Shown: positions 25,893 to 36,037, numbered from the stretch's first letter. The stretch is DNA of 64,000 nucleotides from Zooshikella harenae (GCF_018837975.1 NZ_JAGSOY010000027.1:1-64000), one strand, 5' to 3'. The notes: a model not told the origin generated them from the letters alone. Program-made: numbers and translations.

Positions 25893-26225
25893 CTAATGAC
25901 CATTGATATAACTATCCAGTGTTTCCGAGTTTTGATCATCAATTTGTTCAATATGGAAGCTTGCGCCAAACTTACTGGAAAAATTAGAGTTTTGGCACCA
26001 TAAACATTCCGCCTTTAGGCAGACTGTATCGTGCGAGAGAGTTGGCTCAGGCATGTGGAGAATCAAGTTTATGGTTTGCTTTGGCTGAAGTTGATGATCG
26101 GTCAAAACCATAAAATGATCAATGTTTAAGTCTAGAATTCTACCCAAATACTCTCCAGTATCAGCATTCTCGACGGTGACGGGGTGTCCTTCTCGACGAT
26201 GTCTTTGGGAGTGCGTTAGAGCCAT
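25893..26225 (-). CDS. PilZ domain protein
   Basis: A 110-residue single-domain protein resembling PilZ c-di-GMP receptors: the arginine-rich start QRHRREGHPV, a beta-barrel with GRILDLNIDHFMVLTD, and C-L-W-C-Q-N-S-N-F-S-S-K-F-G-A-S-F near the end, typical of PilZ. The two ligand motifs are degenerate: RxxxR is not clearly spaced and D/N-x-S-x-x-G is replaced by DLNIDH. It may therefore bind c-di-GMP poorly or act by protein contact. ATG at 26225. Confidence 0.75.
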   Translation of the reverse strand: MALTHSQRHRREGHPVTVENADTGEYLGRILDLNIDHFMVLTDHQLQPKQTINLILHMPEPTLSHDTVCLKAECLWCQNSNFSSKFGASFHIEQIDDQNSETLDSYINGH

Positions 26226-26698
26226 AAGATGAAAATCCTGTCATTAGTATTATAAAAATAGTTCACCAAAATTTAACTTTAACTTTTTCTTTTCAAAAAT
26301 CTATCCTTAATCAAACATTCTTTCCAAAAAATAATCTAAAGCATTAAGCGTCTAGTAAAAAATAGCAATATAGAATTAACATTTCTTTATTATTTATTTT
26401 ATTTATTACGTAAGGAATTAGCCATGGAGATGGTTACAACGTCTCTAGGTATGAGGCTTTAAAGTATATATGTTTCTAGCTTGCTTTATAGATAGTAAGG
26501 AGTTACTAAACTTGGTTATTTTAACTGGCGATAAATTTAGTTCTTCTTATGAAGTTAAAATCAAATAATTTTAACGCGGTTATTAACAATTAATATGGTT
26601 TGTCCCAATAGCAATTTACCCATTAGTTTATTGGGATGATAGTCGATGGTCAGTTATCCACAGATCGTTGGCTTTTTATATAACAAGAGGGCTGGCTT
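26226..26698. promoter_or_regulatory. Leader and promoter region of the dehydrogenase operon
   Basis: About 470 AT-rich bases between divergent genes. The one clear structure is an 8-bp stem, TCCCAATA (about 26603) with TATTGGGA (about 26630), lying about 60 bases before the E1-alpha ATG, a possible operator or leader hairpin. No ORF is evident. Confidence 0.4.
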
Positions 26699-27793
26699 AT
26701 GAAGCGAAACCCGGCATGTGCCATTGAATATGTGCAGTACTTGAATGAGAAAGGTGAGTTAACACAGCCAATACCTAAGTGGGCAGAACAGTCTAACCTG
26801 CTGCTTCGCTACTATCGTGAAATGGTGATGGCTCGTCATGCAGACCAAAAGGCAATCAGCTTACAACGTACCGGTAAGCTAGGTACTTATCCTTCAATAT
26901 TGGGCCAGGAAGCCATTAACGTGGTTATTGGTTCTGTGCTTAATAAAGACGATGTCTTTGTGCCCTATTACCGTGATCATACGGCGATGGTTATGCGTGG
27001 CATGAAACAGGCCGATGTTTATCGATATTGGGGCGGTGATGAGCGTGGAAGTGCGAACCCTGATGTAGGTAAGGACTTACCTTACTGTGTTCCCATTGCT
27101 ACACAAGTTTCCCATGCTACAGGTGTTGCTGCAGCAATTAAGATCCGTGGCGAGCAGCGTGCTGTGCTTTGTACTTGTGGCGATGGCGCTACTTCAAAAG
27201 GTGATTTTCTCGAAGCCATCAATTTAGCGGGTGTATGGCAGCTACCTGTGGTCTTTCTTATTAATAACAACCAGTGGGCCATATCCGTTCCCCGAACAAT
27301 TCAATGTGGTGCACCTACACTAGCTCAAAAAGGAATTGGTGCAGGTATTCCAGCTTTGCAAGTGGATGGTAATGATGTCATTGCACTGCATGAGATAGTA
27401 TCTGAGGCTTTGCAGCGAGCTAGATTACATAAAGGTGCTACAGTCATAGAGGCAATAAGCTATAGACTCGGTGACCATACTACTGCAGATGATGCAACTC
27501 GATATAGAACAAATGAAGAGTTAAGAGATGCCTGGCAACGAGAACCAATTAAGCGGCTGCAACATTACCTTCATCAACGAGGGGATTGGGATGAAAGTAA
27601 AGAGCAACGTTTGCAGGCTCAAGCCGCTGACCAGGTTCAGCAAGCCGTTGATGAGTATTTACAAACCCCGCAACAGTCCATAAATGATCTTTTTCTTTAT
27701 CACTATGAAGAACTCCCTGCTGGCTTAGCAGAGCAGCTTAGTGAAGCTGATATGGCAAACCAATTACAAGAAAAAGCAGGGCAGAGGGGTTAG
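26699..27793 (+). CDS. pdhA: 2-oxoacid (pyruvate-type) dehydrogenase E1 alpha subunit
   Basis: A 364-residue thiamine-diphosphate subunit of an alpha2beta2 E1, decarboxylating pyruvate or a branched-chain 2-oxoacid. The TPP-binding motif runs from GDGATSKGD (about 160) to LINNNQWAIS (about 190); Y-R-x-G-D-H-T-T-A-D-D-A is the phospho-loop-like segment near 258. The first gene of a tight three-gene operon; the E1-beta ATG follows 2 bases after its stop. The subunit type is that of Gram-positive PDH or BCKDH, not the single-chain AceE usual in gammaproteobacteria, so this may be a second complex. Substrate preference cannot be settled from sequence. Confidence 0.85.
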   Translation: MKRNPACAIEYVQYLNEKGELTQPIPKWAEQSNLLLRYYREMVMARHADQKAISLQRTGKLGTYPSILGQEAINVVIGSVLNKDDVFVPYYRDHTAMVMRGMKQADVYRYWGGDERGSANPDVGKDLPYCVPIATQVSHATGVAAAIKIRGEQRAVLCTCGDGATSKGDFLEAINLAGVWQLPVVFLINNNQWAISVPRTIQCGAPTLAQKGIGAGIPALQVDGNDVIALHEIVSEALQRARLHKGATVIEAISYRLGDHTTADDATRYRTNEELRDAWQREPIKRLQHYLHQRGDWDESKEQRLQAQAADQVQQAVDEYLQTPQQSINDLFLYHYEELPAGLAEQLSEADMANQLQEKAGQRG

Positions 27794-27795
27794 CA

Positions 27796-28785
27796 ATGAC
27801 TGAGCAGAATCGAATTACGCTGGTAGAAGCTGTAAATCAGGCACTCCACTATGCTATGAGTAAAGATGAAAATGTGGTGGTGTTAGGAGAGGATGTTGCG
27901 GTGAATGGAGGCGTATTTCGCGCAACGGTTGGTCTAAGGGAACGTTTTGGTATCAAGCGTGTTATGGATACCCCTTTGGCTGAAGCATTGATTGCAGGCG
28001 TAAGTATTGGAATGGCATCGCAAGGATTAAAGCCTGTCGCTGAAATCCAGTTTCTTGGTTTTATCTATGCAGCGATGGAGCAACTGGTATCTCATGCGGC
28101 CAGAATGCGTAATCGTACCCGTGGTCGAATAACATGTCCTATGGTTGTGCGTGTACCCTTTGGTGGTGGAATTCATGCGCCAGAGCATCACTCGGAGAGC
28201 ACAGAGGCATTGTTTGCCCATATTCCTGGTTTAAGGGTGGTGATTCCCTCTTCGCCACGACGAGCTTATGGCTTACTGTTATCTGCAGTAGAAAATCCAG
28301 ATCCTATAATTTTCATGGAGCCAAAGCGAATATACAGAGCCACTAAGCAAGCTGTGCCTGATGATGGTAAGTCTTTACCTCTAGACACGTGCTTTACCCT
28401 GCGGCAGGGAACGGATGTGACCTTAGTGAGCTGGGGGGCTTCTATATTGGAGACTATGCAAGCTGCAAAACGCTTAGCTGAAAGGGATATTTCGGCAGAG
28501 GTGATTGATGTTGCCTGTATCAAGCCTTTAGATATCGACACCATTCTTTACTCAGTTAAAAAAACAGGCCGCTGTGTTGTTATTCATGAAGCAGCTAGAA
28601 GTTTTGGGGTGGGGGCTGAGATTGTGGCTCAACTGCATGAACAAGCATTTTTTGACTTGTTAGCCCCTGTCAAACGGGTAACAGGTTATGACGTCACAAT
28701 GCCTTACTACCAAATGGAAAAACATTACATTCCGACTACTGAGCGCATTATTTCTGCTGTTGAACAAAGCATGGAGCAAGCATGA
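27796..28785 (+). CDS. pdhB: 2-oxoacid dehydrogenase E1 beta subunit
   Basis: A 329-residue partner of E1 alpha (transketolase-like Pyr and C-terminal domains). Typical motifs are VLGEDVAVNGGVFRAT near 32, DTPLAEALIAGVSIGMA near 60, E-I-Q-F-L-G-F-I-Y-A near 82, R-V-P-F-G-G-G-I-H-A-P-E-H-H-S-E near 120 and the C-terminal KKTGRCVVIHEA. Translation is coupled: it starts 2 bases after E1 alpha and its last bases overlap the E2 start by 4 (ATGA). All catalytic segments look intact. Confidence 0.88.
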   Translation: MTEQNRITLVEAVNQALHYAMSKDENVVVLGEDVAVNGGVFRATVGLRERFGIKRVMDTPLAEALIAGVSIGMASQGLKPVAEIQFLGFIYAAMEQLVSHAARMRNRTRGRITCPMVVRVPFGGGIHAPEHHSESTEALFAHIPGLRVVIPSSPRRAYGLLLSAVENPDPIIFMEPKRIYRATKQAVPDDGKSLPLDTCFTLRQGTDVTLVSWGASILETMQAAKRLAERDISAEVIDVACIKPLDIDTILYSVKKTGRCVVIHEAARSFGVGAEIVAQLHEQAFFDLLAPVKRVTGYDVTMPYYQMEKHYIPTTERIISAVEQSMEQA

Positions 28786-29885
28786 AATTTTTTAAACTAC
28801 CAGATTTAGGAGAAGGCATTCCTGAAGCTGAGATTGTAACCTGGCATGTTAAGCCTGGTGATACAGTTGAGGAGGATCAGCCACTTGTATCAGTAGAAAC
28901 AGCAAAAGCTATCGTTGAGGTACCTTCTCCACAGTCGGGACAAATCGCCAAGCTATTTGCCAAAGAAGGGGATGTGGTTCATACCGGGGAGCCTTTGGTT
29001 GAATTTGCTAATGTAGAAGAGGATGACACAGGAACCGTTGTTGGCAAAATAGAACAGGCAAGTGACCAAGAAGAGGAAGAACAGTTTTATATTGGGGCAC
29101 CACCAGAGTCCCGATCTGAGCAAACACCAAGAGCTGCACCAGCCATCCGTGCACTTGCCAAAAAAATGGGGGTGGATTTACGTCAAGTAACTGGCACGGG
29201 ACCTAATCAACAAATCCTGACCGCTGATGTTGAAGCGGCGGCAGCTTCGACTGCAATTGGTGGCGAGCCTGTTCGAGGCGTAAGGCGGCAGATGGCTATT
29301 AATATGGCCAAAGCTGATCAGGAAGTAGTACCTGTCACTATTTTTGACGACGCTGACATCGAACATTGGCAAGAAAAGGAAGATATCACTATTCGCTTGG
29401 TTTTTGCGATTGGTCATGCATGTGAGGCTGAACCAGGCTTGAATGTTTGGTTTGATGGGGCACGGATGACACGATTACTGCATAAGCATATTGATTTAGG
29501 GGTAGCGGTAGATACTGAAAAAGGGCTTTTTGTACCTGTGTTAAGGAATATTACAGGTCGAAGCCGAGAGGACTTACGAGAAGGACTAAATAGATTACGT
29601 GCTGATGTGAAAGCGAGAACAATCCCTCCATCAGAGCTACAAGGTGCTACACTAACTCTTAGCAACTTTGGCACCATTGCAGGACGATATGCAAGTCCAA
29701 TAGTTGTTCCCCCAACCGTGTGTATTTTGGGAACAGGTAAAATTCGGCGTGAGCCTGTTGTTGTAGCCGATCAAGTTAGTATTCATAAAATTATACCCCT
29801 TTCCTTAACATTCGATCACCGCGCAGTTACCGGGGGAGAGGCGGCGCGATTTCTGCATGCAATAAAAATGCATCTTGAGTCCTGA
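28782..29885 (+). CDS. pdhC: 2-oxoacid dehydrogenase E2 acyltransferase
   Basis: A 367-residue core enzyme with one lipoyl domain (about 1-80; lipoylated Lys in VETAKAIVEVPSP, about residue 43), a peripheral-subunit-binding domain (about 115-150; AAPAIRALAKKMGVD), and the catalytic domain ending with FDHRAVTGGEAARFL near 345, whose His is catalytic. One lipoyl domain and DHRAVTGG rather than DHRVVDG are common in acetoin/branched-chain-like E2s. No E3 (lipoamide dehydrogenase) gene follows; the next gene is prkA/yeaG, so E3 must be shared with another complex. Confidence 0.88.
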   Translation: MKFFKLPDLGEGIPEAEIVTWHVKPGDTVEEDQPLVSVETAKAIVEVPSPQSGQIAKLFAKEGDVVHTGEPLVEFANVEEDDTGTVVGKIEQASDQEEEEQFYIGAPPESRSEQTPRAAPAIRALAKKMGVDLRQVTGTGPNQQILTADVEAAAASTAIGGEPVRGVRRQMAINMAKADQEVVPVTIFDDADIEHWQEKEDITIRLVFAIGHACEAEPGLNVWFDGARMTRLLHKHIDLGVAVDTEKGLFVPVLRNITGRSREDLREGLNRLRADVKARTIPPSELQGATLTLSNFGTIAGRYASPIVVPPTVCILGTGKIRREPVVVADQVSIHKIIPLSLTFDHRAVTGGEAARFLHAIKMHLES

Positions 29886-29999
29886 AAAATCGAAAAACAT
29901 ATATACTTAATTTAAGAACAACATTTCCTTAAAAAACTAGTCTAACGGGTTGAGAAGCTAGGTCATTTCTAATCAGTAGGGTTTCAGTGGGTGAGTGCA

Positions 30000-31922
30000 A
30001 TGGATATTTTTGATACTGTAAAAAGCAGGTATATCAATACCCAGCAGGAAGAGATCTCATTACATGAATATCTCGAACTATGTAAAAAAGATCCTATGGC
30101 GTATGCAAATGCTGCCGAACGTATGTTAAATGCAATTGGTGAGCCTGAATTAGTTGATACGTCATTTGATTCACGCTTGAGTCGAATTTTTTCTAATAAG
30201 TTAATAAAAAAATACCCCGCCTTTAGAGAGTTTTATGGCATGGAAGAATCTATTGAGCAAATAGTTTCTTACTTTAAACATGCAGCACAAGGCTTAGAAG
30301 AGAAGAAACAGATTTTATATCTATTAGGTCCGGTAGGTGGTGGTAAGTCATCACTTGCAGAAAAACTCAAACGTTTAATGGAAAAAGTACCTTTTTATGC
30401 CATAAAAGGTTCTCCTGTTTTTGAATCACCTTTGGGATTATTTAATCCTGATGAAGATGGACAAATATTAGAAGAAGAATATGGTATTCCAAAGCGTTAT
30501 ATTAAAGGCATCATGTCTCCATGGGCTGTTAAACGTTTGAAAGAATATGGGGGAGATATTTCTAAATTTAGAGTAATACGGCTTTACCCTTCTCTTGCTC
30601 ACCAAATTGCGATCGCAAAAACAGAACCTGGTGATGAAAACAACCAAGACATTTCTAGTCTTGTTGGTAAAGTTGATATACGACAGTTAGAAGAATACGC
30701 ACAAAATGATCCTGACGCCTATAGTTTCTCGGGTGGATTATGTCGATCTAATCAAGGTCTGTTAGAGTTTGTGGAAATGTTTAAAGCACCTATAAAAGTG
30801 CTTCACCCATTACTCACTGCAACCCAAGAGGGAAATTACAATAGTACAGAAGGTATGGGTAGTATTCCTTTTGAAGGAGTTATCCTTGCTCACTCAAATG
30901 AATCAGAATGGCAGAGCTTTAAAAATAACAAGACGAATGAGGCATTTATTGACCGGGTGTACATTGTTAAAGTGCCTTATTGTTTGCGTGTTACTGAAGA
31001 AATCAAGATTTACGAAAAATTATTATTACACAGTTCACTTCGTGAAGCACCTTGTGCGCCTGATACGCTAAGGATGTTGGCTCAGTTTTCAGTACTTTCC
31101 CGTTTAAAAGAGCCAGAAAATTCCAATATTTTTTCAAAAATGCGTGTTTATGATGGACAAAACCTAAAAGACACAGACCCTAATGCAAAGTCACTGCAAG
31201 AGTATAAAGATTCAGCGGGCGTTGATGAGGGTATGGAAGGCCTATCAACACGTTTTGCATTTAAAATTCTGTCAAAAGTCTTCAACTTTGACCCCAGTGA
31301 AATTGCAGCGAACCCTGTACATTTGCTGTATGTTTTAGAGCAGCAAATTGAACAACAGCAATATCCGCCAGAAGTGCATGAACGCTATTTACGCTTTATT
31401 AAAGAGTTCCTTGCACCTAAGTATATTGATTTCTTAAGTAAAGAAATTCAGACAGCGTACCTCGAGTCTTATAGTGAGTACGGTCAAAATATCTTCGACC
31501 GTTATGTGACTTATGCTGATTTCTGGATTCAGGACCAAGAGTATCGTGATCCTGAAACAGGAGATATCTTAGATAGGGCTGCGATCAATGATGAATTAGA
31601 GAAAATTGAGAAACCAGCTAGTATTGCAAATCCAAAAGATTTCCGGAATGAAATCGTTAACTTTGTACTTCGTGCTAGAGCAAATAACAAAGGTAAAAAT
31701 CCTTCGTGGCTTAGCTATGAAAAAATGCGTACTGTTATTGAGAAAAAGATGTTCTCAAATACAGAAGATTTATTACCTGTTATTTCTTTCAATGCGAAAG
31801 CATCAAATGATGATCAACGGAAACATGGTGAGTTCGTTAAACGGATGATTGAGCGTGGTTATACTGAGAAGCAAGTAAGGCTACTGTGTGAATGGTATAT
31901 CCGCGTAAGGAAATCACAATAA
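30000..31922 (+). CDS. yeaG: PrkA-family serine protein kinase YeaG
   Basis: A 640-residue stress-linked kinase, closely similar along its whole length to E. coli YeaG. The N-terminal AAA domain has Walker A GPVGGGKSSLAEKL at about 110; the C-terminal PrkA kinase domain ends in R-L-L-C-E-W-Y-I-R-V-R-K-S. The ATG at 30000 fits the family start MDIFD and has GGGTGAG upstream; the upstream GTG at 29991 is unlikely. First gene of the conserved yeaG-yeaH-ycgB cluster, which in enterobacteria belongs to the general stress and nitrogen-starvation response. Its physiological substrates are not well defined. Confidence 0.95.
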   Translation: MDIFDTVKSRYINTQQEEISLHEYLELCKKDPMAYANAAERMLNAIGEPELVDTSFDSRLSRIFSNKLIKKYPAFREFYGMEESIEQIVSYFKHAAQGLEEKKQILYLLGPVGGGKSSLAEKLKRLMEKVPFYAIKGSPVFESPLGLFNPDEDGQILEEEYGIPKRYIKGIMSPWAVKRLKEYGGDISKFRVIRLYPSLAHQIAIAKTEPGDENNQDISSLVGKVDIRQLEEYAQNDPDAYSFSGGLCRSNQGLLEFVEMFKAPIKVLHPLLTATQEGNYNSTEGMGSIPFEGVILAHSNESEWQSFKNNKTNEAFIDRVYIVKVPYCLRVTEEIKIYEKLLLHSSLREAPCAPDTLRMLAQFSVLSRLKEPENSNIFSKMRVYDGQNLKDTDPNAKSLQEYKDSAGVDEGMEGLSTRFAFKILSKVFNFDPSEIAANPVHLLYVLEQQIEQQQYPPEVHERYLRFIKEFLAPKYIDFLSKEIQTAYLESYSEYGQNIFDRYVTYADFWIQDQEYRDPETGDILDRAAINDELEKIEKPASIANPKDFRNEIVNFVLRARANNKGKNPSWLSYEKMRTVIEKKMFSNTEDLLPVISFNAKASNDDQRKHGEFVKRMIERGYTEKQVRLLCEWYIRVRKSQ

Positions 31923-31946
31923 AATTAGACCATTACGGGTGCCACC

Positions 31947-33221
31947 ATGACTCATATTATTGACAGACGTTTAAATGGTAAAAATAAAAGTACGGTAAAC
32001 CGACAACGCTTTCTAAGGCGTTACAAAAAGCATATCAAACGTGCAGTAGCTGATGCTGTTAACAAACGCAGTATTACTGATATTGAAAGCGGTAGCCAGA
32101 TTACCATTCCGAATAAAGATCTGTCAGAGCCAAACTTTCAACATGGTCGTGGTGGTTTTAATAATATTGTTCATCCTGGCAATAAAGAATTTATTAGGGG
32201 TGACAAGATTAGACGTCCGGAAGCTGGCGCTGGTCAAGGTCCAGGAAGCGGTAAAGCGAGTAATCAAGGTGAAGGTATGGATGAATTCACCTTTCAGATC
32301 AATCATGAAGAATTTCTTGAATATATGTTCGAAGACCTCGAACTACCCAATTTAGTCAAGAAACAATTAAAAGAAACGATTGCATACAAATTCAGACTTG
32401 CAGGTTTTTCAAGTAAGGGTACACCAGAAAAGTTAAATATTATTCGTTCTTTGCGTAGTGCCCACGCAAGGCGGATAGCGCTCAGTGGTTCCGAGCGGAG
32501 AGAAATTAGGCAGTTAAAGCGTGAACTGAGAGAAATGGAAGTAAGCCCAGAGGAAGCAGATCAAGAGCGTGTTGAGTTTTTACGAGATCGAATTAAAGAG
32601 CTTAATGCAAAGCTGAAACGTTTGCCTTTTATTGATGAATTTGATTTGAAGTATAATAACTTCATTAAAACACCAGTACCTAGCACTAAAGCCGTTATGT
32701 TTTGTGTAATGGATGTTTCTGGATCAATGACGCAGGAAATAAAAGATATCGCTAAACGCTTTTTTATATTGTTGTATTTATTTTTGTGCAGAACATACAA
32801 AGAAATTGAAGTGGTATTTATACGACATCATACATCCGCAAAAGAAGTTGATGAGAATGACTTTTTTTACTCAAGAGAAACGGGCGGTACCATTGTTTCC
32901 AGTGCACTGGAATTATCAAGAGATATCATTAGAGAACGTTATTCTCCTGCACAATGGAATATTTATATTGCCCAAGCCTCTGATGGTGATAATTGGGAGG
33001 GTGATTCAAGTATATGTAGTAACATTCTCGTTAATGGAATTATGCCTCTGGTACAGTATTTCGCCTATGTAGAAATAACTGACAGACATCACCAAAATTT
33101 ATGGCGAGAGTATGAAGCAGTTTATGAAGCCTTTCACGAAACGTTTGCTATGCAGCAAATTAAGACGGTAAGTGATATTTATCCCGTTTTCCGTCGATTA
33201 TTTGAAAGGAAGGAAGCATGA
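31947..33221 (+). CDS. yeaH: YeaH/YhbH family protein (DUF444, VWA-like)
   Basis: A 424-residue protein of the YeaH/YhbH family. The N-terminus is basic ([23 protein letters not shown] split by short gaps), a Gly-rich [12 protein letters not shown] segment lies near 90, and the C-terminal von Willebrand A-like domain starts with the metal-site motif DVSGSM (about 255-260). It works with YeaG in an unknown manner. 24 bases after yeaG; its last codon overlaps the ycgB start by 4 bases, so all three are co-translated. Confidence 0.94.
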   Translation: MTHIIDRRLNGKNKSTVNRQRFLRRYKKHIKRAVADAVNKRSITDIESGSQITIPNKDLSEPNFQHGRGGFNNIVHPGNKEFIRGDKIRRPEAGAGQGPGSGKASNQGEGMDEFTFQINHEEFLEYMFEDLELPNLVKKQLKETIAYKFRLAGFSSKGTPEKLNIIRSLRSAHARRIALSGSERREIRQLKRELREMEVSPEEADQERVEFLRDRIKELNAKLKRLPFIDEFDLKYNNFIKTPVPSTKAVMFCVMDVSGSMTQEIKDIAKRFFILLYLFLCRTYKEIEVVFIRHHTSAKEVDENDFFYSRETGGTIVSSALELSRDIIRERYSPAQWNIYIAQASDGDNWEGDSSICSNILVNGIMPLVQYFAYVEITDRHHQNLWREYEAVYEAFHETFAMQQIKTVSDIYPVFRRLFERKEA

Positions 33222-34750
33222 AAAAAAAGCAGCCTATTTCTACGGGGTCAGAGTGGACGTTTGAACAAGTTGAGCGGTATGACAAAGAAATTGGCAGGGT
33301 TGCTGAGCACTATGGTTTGGACACTTACCCAAATCAAATTGAGATCATTAGCTCTGAGCAAATGATGGATGCTTATGCTTCAACAGGCATGCCACTCATG
33401 TACTCGCACTGGACATTTGGTAAGCATTTTTTACATACCCTACAAAATTATCGTCGCGGTCATATGGGGCTGGCTTATGAGATAGTCATAAATTCAAGTC
33501 CATGTATTGCCTATTTAATGGAAGAGAATACTATGACTATGCAAGCATTGGTTATTGCCCATGCCTGTTATGGTCACAACTCATTTTTTAAGGGTAACTA
33601 TTTATTTAAAACCTGGACCGATGCAACATCAATCGTTGACTATCTGCTTTTCGCAAAAAATTATATAGCTCAATGTGAGGAAAAATACGGTATAGATGCA
33701 GTAGAGGATCTATTAGATTCATGTCATGCGTTGATGAATTATGGGGTTAATCGCTATAAAAGGCCTGCTCCAATTTCAACAGAAGAAGAAAAAGCACGAC
33801 AAATTGAACGTGAAGAATATCGTCAAAGACAAATTAATGAGTTATGGAATACGATTCCCAAGAATTTAGATAAAGATAAAGATATTGAAGAAAAGAAATT
33901 TCCAGAAGATCCTGAAGAAAATATTTTGTATTTTTTCGAAAAAAATGCACCTTTGTTGGAAACGTGGCAGCGGGAAATGATCCGTATTGTGCGTAAAATT
34001 GCACAGTATTTTTATCCTCAGCGACAAACACAAGTAATGAATGAAGGATGGGCATGTTTTTGGCATTATACGTTACTCAATCATCTTTATGATGAAGGTC
34101 TAGTAACAGATGGTTTTATCATGGAGATGCTGCATTCTCATTCTAATGTTGTCTTCCAGCCAGCTTTCGATGATCCACGTTATAGCGGTATTAACCCATA
34201 TACACTGGGCTTCAATATGATGATGGATATAAAGCGTATTTGTGTAGATCCAACTGAAGAAGATAAGCGTTGGTTTCCAGATATTGCTGGGTCAAGTTGG
34301 TTAGAAACATTGAAGTTTGCCATGGAAAACTTCAAAGACGAAAGTTTTATTTTGCAGTTTTTATCACCGAAAATTATGCGTGATTTAAAGTTATTTTCCA
34401 TTACTGATGATGAGAATCTACCTTACCTTGAAGTTTCAGCTATTCACGATGATGAGGGATATCGTTTAGTTCGTGAAGCTTTGGCATCGCAGTATAATAT
34501 TGGTAATCGCGAACCCAATATCCAGGTTTACAATGTGAATGTGAGAGGTGACCGCTCTTTAACGTTAAGGCATTATCAGCATGATCATCGTCCTCTAGGA
34601 AAAACAACCGCTGAAATGCTGAAACATGTACATAATTTGTGGGGTTTCGATGTTCATTTAGAATCAATTCGAGATGACAAAGTACACAGCAGCTTCCACT
34701 GTCCCCCAAAAGAAGCTGAAGAAGAGCGTAGCTTAATTGAGCTTACTTAG
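33218..34750 (+). CDS. ycgB: SpoVR family protein (YcgB)
   Basis: A 510-residue SpoVR-family protein, third gene of the stress operon. Family hallmarks include W-T-F-E-Q-V-E-R-Y near the start, [10 protein letters not shown] near 65, [11 protein letters not shown] near 125 and [11 protein letters not shown] near 270. The His-rich motifs suggest metal binding; the function is unknown. In Bacillus the homologue affects spore cortex, but here no sporulation is implied. ATG at 33218 follows AAGGAAG. A terminator structure follows at 34803-34870. Confidence 0.94.
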   Translation: MKKKQPISTGSEWTFEQVERYDKEIGRVAEHYGLDTYPNQIEIISSEQMMDAYASTGMPLMYSHWTFGKHFLHTLQNYRRGHMGLAYEIVINSSPCIAYLMEENTMTMQALVIAHACYGHNSFFKGNYLFKTWTDATSIVDYLLFAKNYIAQCEEKYGIDAVEDLLDSCHALMNYGVNRYKRPAPISTEEEKARQIEREEYRQRQINELWNTIPKNLDKDKDIEEKKFPEDPEENILYFFEKNAPLLETWQREMIRIVRKIAQYFYPQRQTQVMNEGWACFWHYTLLNHLYDEGLVTDGFIMEMLHSHSNVVFQPAFDDPRYSGINPYTLGFNMMMDIKRICVDPTEEDKRWFPDIAGSSWLETLKFAMENFKDESFILQFLSPKIMRDLKLFSITDDENLPYLEVSAIHDDEGYRLVREALASQYNIGNREPNIQVYNVNVRGDRSLTLRHYQHDHRPLGKTTAEMLKHVHNLWGFDVHLESIRDDKVHSSFHCPPKEAEEERSLIELT

Positions 34751-34802
34751 CTGATGTTAATGAGATAAAAAGCGCTTGGCGGTTCGTTAGGCAGACTCAC
34801 TT

Positions 34803-34870
34803 CGAAAGGCTACTTGTCCATGTTTAATCTGAGCGAAAAGTAGCCTGTTTAAGACTCAGTTTTTTTGATA
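34803..34870 (+). terminator. Terminator region of the yeaG operon
   Basis: AGGCTACTT (about 34807) pairs with AAGTAGCCT (about 34838); a competing small stem CTGAG/CTCAG is followed by a seven-T run at about 34859. It ends about 120 bases after the ycgB stop. Confidence 0.55.
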
Positions 34871-35104
34871 AAAATACGCTTAGGGGTTGTCCTCTTCCTC
34901 ATTTACACTTGATTGTCGGCTATGGTCGAGCTTAAGCTGTTGCTTTGTGACAAACTATGTAATTTGTGGTCTACGTTTTTAGTACCTTTGCTTTTTTTAG
35001 ATATACCTGAAGTGAAGGGTATACACCCAAGTGATGCAAAAGTTTGAAAAATGATGGGTGGAAAAAGTGTTGGATAATATGACCATGTTTGGGGAATCAA
35101 TGCT
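34871..35104. other. Rest of the gap before the lipoprotein gene
   Basis: AT-rich sequence that should hold the promoter of the lipoprotein gene; GGGGAA about 10 bases before its ATG is the likely ribosome-binding site. Short minus-strand ORFs here have no family features. Confidence 0.35.
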
Positions 35105-35581
35105 ATGAAACTGAGTTATGCCATCTATACTGCTGTCATTACAGTGTTGTTGGCAGGTTGTCAGACTGGCACTCAAGTAAAGCCTAAAGATGATGCTGAG
35201 ACAGTAACAAACCAACCTGAAGCCGTAAATCAGGTACGAGATATCTGGAGCTTCGATCGTACACACATTGTTAAATGGACGCTGTGGAGTTATGACAGCG
35301 AGCTGGATTTAGCGGCAATATCAAAATTGGAAGAACAAAGCATTCAAGATGCCTTTAATAGCTTCAAGGATGGCGAGTATCGTCAGTGGAAAAATGAGAC
35401 ACTAGGGACAATGGGATTTACTGCTGGAAGTAAGTATCAAAACAGTGAAGGGCTTAACTGTCGTAATTACAGTATCACTGTTGAGTTAATAAATGATACT
35501 GGCCAGGTACAGCAGTTACAACGACCTGCAATTGCTTGCTTTAGTGAAGGTGCATGGGAGTTTGATCGCTCAATTTTATGA
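35105..35581 (+). CDS. Outer-surface lipoprotein, RT0821/Lpp0805-like
   Basis: A 158-residue lipoprotein. The signal peptide ends in the lipobox LLAGC with Cys at about 19. The mature C-terminal half (G-S-K-Y-Q-N-S-E-G-L-N-C-R-N-Y, then R-P-A-I-A-C-F-S-E-G-A-W-E) follows the pattern of 17-kDa surface antigen/RT0821 family proteins, where a tyrosine/cysteine-rich repeat is followed by A-C-x-x-x-x-G-x-W. The two Cys could form a disulfide. Function is unknown. The stop codon lies inside a 26-bp palindrome that may terminate the transcript. Confidence 0.65.
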   Translation: MKLSYAIYTAVITVLLAGCQTGTQVKPKDDAETVTNQPEAVNQVRDIWSFDRTHIVKWTLWSYDSELDLAAISKLEEQSIQDAFNSFKDGEYRQWKNETLGTMGFTAGSKYQNSEGLNCRNYSITVELINDTGQVQQLQRPAIACFSEGAWEFDRSIL

Positions 35582-35603
35582 AGCTGATACTGATCAGCTT
35601 CAT
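35578..35603 (+). terminator. Palindrome overlapping the lipoprotein stop codon
   Basis: ATGAAGCTGAT (35578-35588) and ATCAGCTTCAT (35593-35603) pair perfectly around ACTG, followed by CACTTTTG. The stop codon TGA (35579-35581) is in the left arm. Probably a terminator; the T-run is short. Confidence 0.55.
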
Positions 35604-35792
35604 CACTTTTGTGAAGTTAATCAATATATTAAGGTAAAGTGAGCTTCTGAAATGCTTGCTAATGTTGCTATGCATTTGACTAAAATAGCGTTATTTTACA
35701 AATAGTTATAGGTATTGTTAGTTGATAGGTTTGTTTTGAGGAAGAAAAAAGACTAGACCTGCCAGAGAATTGGCGTTATAGTTCGCGAATCT

Positions 35793-35880
35793 AAAAAAAA
35801 AGAAGCCCTGACCGATTTGGAGGGGATCAGGGCAATGAAAGTGTACCAATTAGGAGTCAAGCGAGTAACTTAACTGGGTA
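35793..35880 (-). ncRNA. Candidate small RNA ended by a strong minus-strand terminator
   Basis: On the minus strand, a stem of GCCCTGA with TCAGGGC (plus-strand 35805-35811 and 35827-35833, loop 35812-35826) is followed by TTC and nine T (plus-strand A-run 35793-35801), a textbook intrinsic terminator. No minus-strand ORF exists between 35834 and 37200 that it could end. A TATACT -10-like box lies at plus-strand 35883-35888, which would give a transcript of about 85 bases; the -35 region is weak. I do not recognise an RNA family. Confidence 0.45.
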
Positions 35881-36037
35881 TAAGTATAGATTATCAAGTC
35901 AAACAACAAATTCGTACATGTACCCAATTGATTGTGGAAACTACCTATCACACACAAATAATGATTAAAATCCCTTTCTTTTGGTGGCCTTGAGGCCACT
36001 TACATTTCTTAAAATCTACGAGTTTTCATTGTAGGCC

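Noticed and set aside
35805..35833. Trp-responsive attenuator for trpS
   Set aside because: The terminator points to the minus strand, and no leader peptide with tandem Trp codons is visible before trpS.
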